From assembly GCA_030180135.1 (NCBI GenBank), contig CM058234.1:27562766-27626765 (forward strand): DNA of 64,000 nt, read 5' to 3'. The notes beneath the pieces are model-generated. The model was not told where the DNA came from. It saw nothing but the letters and a program-made list of their open reading frames with translations, and did not search any database. Position 1 is the first letter of the stretch. Each line of letters opens with the position of its first letter. This DNA is from Orychophragmus violaceus. Taxonomy: Eukaryota > Streptophyta > Magnoliopsida > Brassicales > Brassicaceae. Shown in pieces: positions 57,100-64,000 of the stretch. The position numbers and the translations under genes are program-made.

Positions 57100-58640
57100 C
57101 CCTAACAGTACCAGCCATCGTTCGATACTCAGCTTCGACAGACGAGCGAGACATAACAACTATTATGGACATAAGTCCCACATCGGTAGTTGGAAGGGAT
57201 CACTAGCAATATATAAGGGATATGGGCCACTCCACTTATCACCAATTGGTTTTAGGTTGGAAGCCCATAGATCTTAACATGGTATCAGAGCCCGATCCAT
57301 ACAGTCCAACCCGATCCGACCCAAAGTTGGTCCACTCATCGACAACCCAGGCCAAAAATGGTGCCGTCGATCCAAGCCCGAGCATTCCGAGATTAATGGC
57401 CAAAGAACCATTATCTCGAGGGGGCGTATTAGGGACATAAGTCCCACATCGGTAGTTGGAAGGGATCACTAGCAATATATAAGGGATATGGGCCACTCCA
57501 CTTATCACCAATTGGTTTTAGGTTGGAAGCCCATAGATCTTAACATGGTATCAGAGCCCGATCCATACAGTCCAACCCGATCCGACCCAAAGTTGGTCCA
57601 CTCATCGACAACCCAGGCCCAAAATGGTGCCGTCGATCCAAGCCCGAGCATTCCGAGATTAATGGCCAAAGAACCATTATCTCGAGGGGCGTATTAGGGA
57701 CATAAGTCCCACATCGGTAGTTGGAAGGGATCACTAGCAATATATAAGGGATATTGACCACTCCACTTATCACCAATTGGTTTTAGGTTGGAAGCCCATA
57801 GATCTTAACAACAACATGCTTACTGGTTTTCCAGTTGTATGAATAGCCCGTAACTGACCTGCAAGTCATAGGACATCCCGACCAATCTAAATCGCATCAC
57901 ACATACAGAGTTAACGAGGTGTTCGATCGTAAAAGAGTACCTTGGCTAGGATTGTTCTTACGATAACGTGTAACAAGAAGAGCAGAATCCCAATGATCTG
58001 GCTTGGGGTCATGCATAAATTGAGATAAAATATGGATAACATATGAGAGTTCCGGTCTCGTTGTTCCAAGGTAGATAAGCCATCCGACTTTGCGACAATA
58101 ACGTAAAGGTTCCATAAGAGCTGGACCAGAAGATAAGGCGAGCTTGTGATTTTGATCCAATGAAAAAGTAATCGGCTTTAATCCCAACAAGCCAGTTTAT
58201 ACGATCATATCGAGCGCATATTTCCTTTAACACAAGTAGATACCACTCGGACTGCAAGCCACTTTGATGGCCAAGAAGTACCGCAAAAGGTCTAGATCTT
58301 TCATAAGAGAACATGTATTGAGATAACTCTTAAACTTGTTGATAACCACCATTGAACTCCCTGTAATAACCAGATCATCAACATGTACAAGCACCAATAG
58401 TTGAATGGAACGATTATCATAGGTGAAAAGAGAGTAGTCGGACATGCTCTAGGTAAAACCATAATCCTTCAGGGCTTATCCAAGCTTCCAGACCAGGAAC
58501 ACGGAGCTTTTTTAAGACCATAATGCGATTTGTGTAGACGACACACTTTTGTTTTGTCGTTAGTACGAAAACTAGGCGAAAATTGCATATAAACCTCCTC
58601 ATCTAAATTTTAATGCAAGAATGCATTATGAACATTCATT
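57100..58640 (-). pseudogene. Copia reverse transcriptase and RNase H remnant
   Basis: In shifting minus-strand frames: KSLYGLKK, PRAW..LD..LKDYGF, MSDYSLFTYDNRSIQLLVLV, HVDDLVITGSS (active-site pair intact), MKDLDLLRYFLAIKVA, HKLALSSGPALMEPLRYCRK, GWLIYLGTTRPELSYVIHIL and FMHDPKPDHWDSALLVTRY. RNase H then ends in SRSSVEAEYRTMAGTV at 57100-57150, on the other side of the inserted TRIM. Inactive because of stops and frameshifts. Confidence 0.82.
57161..57810 (+). mobile_element. TRIM with three LTRs and two internal domains
   Basis: 650 bp. LTRs of 119 bp at 57161-57279, 57427-57545 and 57692-57810 all end CTTAACA. Internal domains 57280-57426 and 57546-57691 each start TGGTATCAGAGCC (Met primer site) and end CTCGAGGGG(G)C (polypurine tract). 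A 5-bp duplication ACAAC flanks the whole array (57156-57160 and 57811-57815), so the three-LTR unit inserted as one piece or expanded after insertion. It interrupts Copia RNase H. Confidence 0.92.
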
Positions 58641-58849
58641 TGGTGGAGTTCCCAGGACGAGGTGTCTCGAGACTTCTAATAAAAATCAAGCAAGCGGTCC
58701 TTTCACGACTCAAACTGCCGGAAAGCGTACCAGCTCGCAATGATTCAAACGGGCGGGTAAATGAACCAGTCATATGATTTTTGCTCCCGATTCAATGATC
58801 CATGATGCGACGCAAGACTTACAGAGAACCGAGTAGGAGGCTACTAATG

Positions 58850-59974
58850 TCTTTCATTAAGCATGAGCTTCAGCGTGTTCCATTGAGTTTCAGTCAACCC
58901 ATTAATGCCCAAACGATCGTTGTTACTAAGCATCAAAGAAGAAGAAAAAGATTCTAGCGTAGATGTTGTGGAGACATGATGTTCATGAGTCTGTTCTTGC
59001 GGTCTGATTTTGGAAGAGACATGAGAAGCTGAACCCGAAGAACGACACGAGTTCGAAGTAACCGATTTCAAACAAGAATGGTTTTGAGAACCACAATTCC
59101 TCTATTTTTTCTTTGTTCCAAGCAAGGTAGCTGATGCGACAGAAACAATTTTCAGCTGAATGACATGTAATGTACGACCACAAACCGTACAGACGCGATC
59201 CATGTCGTTGGTTTAGATCATACACTGACAACGTCGAAGAACTTTGAACAGCAAAGCTCAAACCATCGAACCTCTCCTCATTAAGGCATCCAAAACTCTT
59301 GAATTCCTTGTTTTTTACCACAACGTGATACACTTCTTCCAATGATGGTAATGGAACACGAGACTGAAGAGAGGAATTTACTGCCCGGAACAATGTCTCA
59401 TCTAAGCCCATGAGGAACTGATGCATTTTTTCCTCCTCAAGTTCTTTAAGAACATCCTCCATAGTCTTAGCGCGCTGATAATCGGACAGACTGCGCCACA
59501 ACTTCGTCAGATTTCCATAATAAGTTTCAACTGCAATACCCCTTTGTCTGCAATTCACAAGCTATGTTTTGAGTCCCTGAATTCTCTGACCATTCTTCAT
59601 TTCAAATCGTTTTGGAAGATGATTTCACAACTCGTTCAAATTATCGAGATGAGAGTGAGTCAGAGATGTTCTCATTGATTATGAGTTTCATCCATGAAAC
59701 CACAAGAGCGTTATACGCAATCCAGTCTTCATAATCAGAGTGATCTTAACTCGGTTGAGAGATAGTCCCATCTGCAAAATTTAATTTTTTCCTTGCTTTG
59801 AGCGCAGTACGCAAGTTTGTTGACCATTCATCGTAGTTGGATCCGCAACAGCGGCTTCAAAATAACTGGTTTTAGATTATCACTAGAAGTCATATCATAC
59901 AGTGAGATCGTATAACAAGTTTCAGAACGAGATGACGAGGTAAGATCACTATGAGACGATGCAGTGGCGGCCAT
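58850..59974 (-). pseudogene. Copia Gag remnant
   Basis: Starts MAATASSHSDLTSSSRSE..YDMTSSDNLKPVI (ATG at 59974). The 58983-59558 frame reads GIAVETYYGNLTKLWRSLSD, KMHQFLMGLDETLFRAVNSS and LPSLEEVYHVVVKNKEF, the UBN2/Gag_2 fold. The zinc knuckle region (GLWSYITCHSAENCF) is degenerate. Homology to other parts is lost at about 58850, where integrase should begin. Confidence 0.8.
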
Positions 59975-60234
59975 CGTTACACAGATTTTTTTGGTCAAGA
60001 GAGAAGGACAAAAATTAAATCAATCGAAAGAAAGAAATAAGAACAACACTGAGAAGACACGTTGTAGCAGAAAAAATCCTCAAGATCGTGAGCTCAAAAC
60101 CGTTTTGTAGTTGGGTTAAGAAGATTCGATGCCATGTCAAGAAAAGAGGATCCTTAACTTTATTAATATCAAGCCATAACCTTATATAGAAGATGGATAC
60201 ATTCTCATAACCTAGTTACAAAGTGTTTACTATA

Positions 60235-60359
60235 GAAAGGTTTTCTCTTATTGAATTATAAACATTACACAAATGGTATATATATATACAACAGAGTCTT
60301 GGAAAGTAAGTAAATGAGAATATTCACAGAGTAATGCTAAGATATATTATATCCTAACA
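60235..60359 (-). repeat. 3' LTR of the adjacent minus-strand Copia
   Basis: The minus strand starts TGTTAGGATATAATATATC at 60359, directly after the polypurine tract TTGAGGGGCG. The right boundary near 60235 is uncertain. Confidence 0.65.
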
Positions 60360-61516
60360 CGCCCCTCAAGATGGACGATTCTTGAGTCCAATCTTGAAGA
60401 CTAGCCTCATGAAGCTTGAACGAGAGAGTGGTTTTGTGAGCCCATCTGCAAGTTGGTCCAACGAGTTAACATGTGAAACCCGTAGTAACCTCGTTTGGAT
60501 TAAGTTTCTTAAGAAGTGATAGTCGACTGCAACGTGTTTCATATGTGAGTGGAAGACCGGGTTGGCCGAGAGATAAGTGGCTCCGACTTTATTGCAGTCG
60601 ATAACTGGTACAGCAGGGAGAGTGATACCAAGTTCACCGAGTAATGATCTGACCCATTGGACAGCCGAGGATGTGTTTGCAACCGATTATACTCAGCTTT
60701 AGTTGATGATCATGCGATCGTCTGTTGTTTCCTGTAAGTCCATGAGATAAGATGATTGCCAAGATAGAGAAGAGTTGCTCCAGTGGGCGAGTAGTCATCT
60801 TTGTCTCCAGCCCAATCTGCATCAGAGAAAGCATGGAGACACATAGAATTGTTGGCATAGAAGTAGATTCCGCGAGTGCGTGAGTCAGTGAGGTAATGCA
60901 GAACCCATTTTGCATCTGCCCAATGATCCATGGTTGGACCATGCATATACTGAGAGATCTTATTGACCGCGTAATCAATGTCTAGTCTGGTGAAGGAGAG
61001 ATACTTCAAAGAGCCGACACTCATGCGAAATTCAGTTGCATCGGATAGAGCCGTGCCGGAGAGCTTCGCCAGCGGTGGTTTCTCAGCTAGAGATGTTGCT
61101 ACTGGTTTCATGTAGAGCATGTTAGTGCGTCGAAGTAAGTCAGTAACGTACTTGGTTTGAGTCAAAAGGATACCAGAAGATGTACGGAATACTTCAACAC
61201 CAAGGAAGTAGTTCAAAGCACCCAATTATTTCAAGGAGAATTGTAAGGTAAGTGAAGCGCTGACTTTTGGACATGTTTTTCTCAGTTACCTATAACGGTG
61301 ATATCGGCTACATAAACCAGGAAGAATATGACAAGACCATTCTGAATAAACACAAAATGAGAAGTGTATGCAAGCGAGTTTACGAATCCGGCTTCGAGGA
61401 GGAAACTTCTGAGAGCATTATACCACGCACGTGGTGCTTACTTTAATCCGTAGATTTCTTTCTTGAGTTTGCAGACATAATATGGGTTATCCTCATAAAT
61501 AAACCAGGCGGCTGTT
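60360..61516 (-). pseudogene. Copia reverse transcriptase and RNase H, 5'-truncated by an Athila insertion
   Basis: Minus-strand frames: PYYVCKLKKEIYGLK, RAWYNALRSFLLEAGFVNSL, FFLVYVADITVIGN (YVDD changed to YVAD). Then the 171-residue open frame 61225-60710: MGALNYFLGVEVFRTSSGIL, SVGSLKYLSFTRLDIDYAVN, KISQYMHGPTMDHWADAKWV and the RNase H SDADWAGDKDDYSPTGATLL. The remainder to the LTR is in another frame (LADGLTKPLSRSSF). The reading stops at 61516, where an Athila LTR starts. Confidence 0.85.
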
Positions 61517-62707
61517 TGATATACTTAGAGTTTAATTCCCTAAGTTACACTGCAAGCGCACATGCAAATGTAGTATATAGGGGTCGAACCACAGAGACTC
61601 AAGAATCTTACGATAGACTATCAAGCGTCGAGTTAAGCTAAGTAGCAGCAATCAATAAGCAAATAAATAAAAGCAGTAAACAGATCATCAGATGAGTTGT
61701 TTATCAAATACTAAAGGCGCTAGGTCAAGGGAGTTCTCAGGAAATCAGGTCATGCAGATTAACAATCTGGCAGGATCGAATAAAGCACTGTTCTAGAACT
61801 CAAACACAGATGTAAAACTAACCAACTTTCGTTGCGAGAATTCACTAAGTTTAAACCCTATAAATCCATATTTCTTTGCAATTCCTAACAGATTAAACTA
61901 GCATTAAGTGCAGGTTCGATTAGTTCACAAATTAGATAAACCAAATTTCTTTGAAGATAACTAATTTTCTCAACCTAAATAGATCAGATTCAAAATTACA
62001 CTTTCGTGTCAATTTATAAACCCTAGATCTAGATTCCAATTGATCAGGTTAGAAACTAGCTTTAAGAACAATTCAGGTTCAAGAACGAACATGTTATGAA
62101 TCCTTAACTGGTTAAATCAATCTAACATGCCATGAAAACCCTATGAGAATCCCAAAACCTAACAATGAATCTACTCAGACATATTGAATGAAATAGACAA
62201 AATAATTTGAAGAGATTGTATTAAAGAAGAGTAGAGAATAGAAAAGAGGTTTGAAATCTTCTCCAAAAGCAGGACAAGGTTCGGATCAGCCCCAAAGCTC
62301 CTAAACTCTCTCTAACCAAAAATATGAATGTGTAACCAGAATAAAAACACCAAAAAACATAATATAAAGTGTATAACACTTCTTGAGTTTCTTTTGTAAA
62401 TACTAGAACTTCTTGGCCAAAACTGCAAATCTTTAAATCTTCATTAATTCGCTGGCAGTTGCGATTTGGAATGCTGCGTCGATTGATGCATTAGTGCATC
62501 AGACGATGCTCAGGTCGATCTCACATAGTGATTTCTGCTCATCACGGCTCCAGCTCCAATATTTTCCCAAAAAGCTCCAAAATCTTCCAAAGTCGTCCAA
62601 ACGTGTGTAAACGTATAAAACACCTGAAAGGACTCGAAAGACACTACAGAAGACTCGAATATATACTTATATCATGGCTTAAAACACCTAAAAACCATGA
62701 TATATCA
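61517..62707 (-). repeat. 3' LTR of the minus-strand Athila-like element
   Basis: Same length class (1191 bp) and same layout as the LTR at 4115-5300 (shared blocks such as the inverted complement of CTGATTTCCTGAGAACTCCC) but well diverged. It contains a degraded palindrome cluster (cores near 62479 and 62499). Confidence 0.85.
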
Positions 62708-62721
62708 ACTCCCCACACTTA
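62708..62721 (-). promoter_or_regulatory. Polypurine tract of the minus-strand Athila-like element
   Basis: The minus strand reads AAGTGTGGGGAGT immediately before TGATATATC, the same tract as at 4101-4114. Confidence 0.8.
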
Positions 62722-62770
62722 GCCTTTGCTTGCCCTCATTGGACTCAGTCTCATCATTGATACCAGCATA

Positions 62771-64000
62771 TCAGTCAGAACTACTAGTCTCAGGGGTAGG
62801 AGAGCGTCTGCGTCGAGGAGCAGGTGTAGGAACATGAGCACTCTGCTGATGTCTACAAGAGCAGCTAGCTATCATCTCCCAAAGTCCCTTCACTCTGTCA
62901 TTCAACATGGTCTGGAAAGCTCCTCTAGACATCTCTGCGGACATCTCTGCGGGATCCATAGGCAGATCAAGATACGGTATAGGCATGAACTCACCTGCTG
63001 CATCTGCAGAAGCAGGCGCAGGCGGAGAAGCAAAAGAAGTGGAAGCTCTAGAAGTATATGTTGGGAATGTCCTGAAATCTACCGTACTATCTCTAGAAAG
63101 TATGATAAGTGTCGAGATCAGACATAAGTCATAAATACTGGGTGATCATGATGACTTGCTAGAGTCCGCTCTTGATCTATAAGTTTAGGACTTATTACCA
63201 GTATTGTATGATCCCAAAGGGTCACACACCATAGCTAACGGGAAAGTTAAAATGGAATTAATACGGTAAGATGCAAGGCATTTACTGTATTTGTACAGAG
63301 AATTGGGCCAGACAAAATACAGGCTTTTGTCTGATTTGTGTCTTGGGCCCAAAATCCCAATAGGCCATTAGGATAATTCCTTGGGCCCATATAAGGGAAG
63401 AGGGTCGCGCCTAGGGTTAATTAACCACCCCATCTGCGATTTCCTGAGCCGTCCTCTCTCTCTCTGATTCATTCCAGTTTTGGTCTAGCAGCCTAATCCG
63501 TAGCTTGTAAGCGTGTGGATACCAAGGAGGAGCCGGTAATCATCTGCTCTAAGTGATCTCGACATTACCAATCAATCCGCTGCAACATAAAAGAGGTAAT
63601 GATCATGATCTGTATGATTCAACTGCAAATCACCTAGATCTGAGTTATGTGTGCTAGGTTGTAATATGTGAATTAAACCATGAACACACACATAATCCTA
63701 CAGTATAAGCACCGAGAGGGTTAGCAGCTGTAGGTACTCTGCGCAAATAGTTCTTTTGAGGATCAAAGCCAAGAGCTAGCAATGTATCCACCTTCGTGAG
63801 CTCCGGTAAGGGAAGCTGCACGCACCACTCACGCAAGTCTGCATCATGGAAAACCCAAGGTTTTTATCCTTCAACCAAGTGGCACTCCTCAAGTGAGCAT
63901 CATCCATCCATAGCCTCTTAGTCACACACTCTCTCCCATCCATAGGAATCCTGAAGTGATGGAAGATATGAGTAAGTAGACTGCCCACAGTCTCAGTCTT
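62771..64000 (-). pseudogene. Athila terminal ORF, split by a solo LTR
   Basis: Reading the minus strand: HIFHHFRIPMDGRECVTKRL, WMDDAHLRSATWLKDKN, a one-base frameshift near 63850, REWCVQLPLPELTKVDTLLA, GFDPQKNYLRRVPTAANPLG, AYT, the solo LTR (63059-63702), then SRASTSFASPPAPASADAAG, MPIPYLDLPMDPAEMSAEMS and an Arg-rich end (PRRRRSPTPETSSSD). Without the solo LTR and one copy of the duplication the frame is continuous across the site. It lies next to the polypurine tract, where Athila elements carry an extra ORF of uncertain, sometimes env-like, role. The start is outside the window. Confidence 0.65.
63059..63702 (+). mobile_element. Solo LTR of the young Copia family
   Basis: 644 bp starting TGTTGGGAATGTCCTGAAAT, matching the first bases and the general layout of the LTRs at 6248 and 12315 (GTATGATCC / GGGTCACACACC blocks). 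Ends CATAATCCTACA. A perfect 5-bp duplication GTATA flanks it (63054-63058 and 63703-63707). The interior has been lost by LTR-LTR recombination. Confidence 0.85.

Larger units (their letters stand above)
56945..60235 (-). mobile_element. Decayed minus-strand Copia element
   Basis: Similar terminal segments at 56945-57090 (3' side) and 60120-60235 (5' side) are LTR remnants sharing CATTCTCATAAC and the surrounding order. The minus strand has a TGGCATCGAATC primer-like site near 60130, gag (58850-59974), a deleted integrase, reverse transcriptase (57897-58640) and RNase H split by a TRIM (57161-57810). A G-rich polypurine tract lies at about 57096-57104. Confidence 0.75.
61517..64000 (-). mobile_element. 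Athila-like Ty3 element, minus strand, running off the window
   Basis: A 1191-bp LTR (61517-62707) with TGATATATC..GTATATCA termini, polypurine tract and a terminal ORF, in the orientation opposite to the first Athila-like element. The other LTR lies beyond the window. It interrupts Copia reverse transcriptase at 61516. Confidence 0.82.

Noticed and set aside
62726..63127. 133-residue plus-strand Arg/Ser-rich frame
   Set aside because: It is the antisense of the Athila terminal ORF and runs into the solo LTR.

Overview
The window is plant nuclear DNA, almost certainly from a Brassicaceae genome and most likely pericentromeric or other repeat-rich heterochromatin. The evidence is Athila-type Ty3 elements with a tRNA-Asp primer site, TRIM elements with the 'cccacatcgg' signature, hAT, CACTA and MULE transposons, and a broken pair of UGT76E-like UDP-glycosyltransferase genes. 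No intact host gene, tRNA, rRNA or CRISPR array was found. The only clear host loci are the two UGT pseudogenes (38.2-45.6 kb) and one captured host-gene fragment (17.5-19.2 kb).

Layout. 1-5300: non-autonomous Athila-like LTR element (gag-like ORF only). 5301-26602: a tandem array of a ~4.57-kb unit (LTR-like segment with a (CT)n promoter, plus a 2.6-kb hAT element that carries a TRIM-like element). It is interrupted by a very young 6.75-kb minus-strand Copia element (6248-12994), by an Athila LTR stub (16700-16906) and by a CACTA-type end with captured exons (to 19651). 26603-35115: body of a decayed plus-strand Copia element, split in its reverse transcriptase by a 1.43-kb MULE (29571-31002). 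35116-38020: minus-strand Copia fragment split by a second MULE (35216-37161). 38193-45563: UGT copy A, split by a 4.9-kb gag-only LTR element (38460-43361), and UGT copy B, split by a MITE. 45912-54451: an 8.54-kb CACTA element with two transposase genes. 54677-57810: two TRIM arrays with extra LTRs, a Copia LTR/PBS fragment and a LINE-type RNase H fragment. 56940-60235 and 60235-61516: two minus-strand Copia remnants. 61517-64000: minus-strand Athila element whose 3' ORF carries a solo LTR of the young Copia family.

The boundaries are unusually well resolved. Target-site duplications can be read for the young Copia (ATAGG), hAT (AATAATAC), both MULEs (10 and 9 bp), the gag-only element (GTTGA), the CACTA (AGC), one TRIM (ACAAC) and the solo LTR (GTATA). 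Sibling copies also supply empty sites, so an order of insertion can be inferred.

The most unusual signal is a 14-bp palindrome (GTGTCGATCGACAC and close variants) that occurs in pairs or triplets whose centres are almost always 21 bp apart. It is found in LTRs, coding and non-coding parts of two unrelated superfamilies (Ty3 Athila and Ty1 Copia). I do not know a described function for it.
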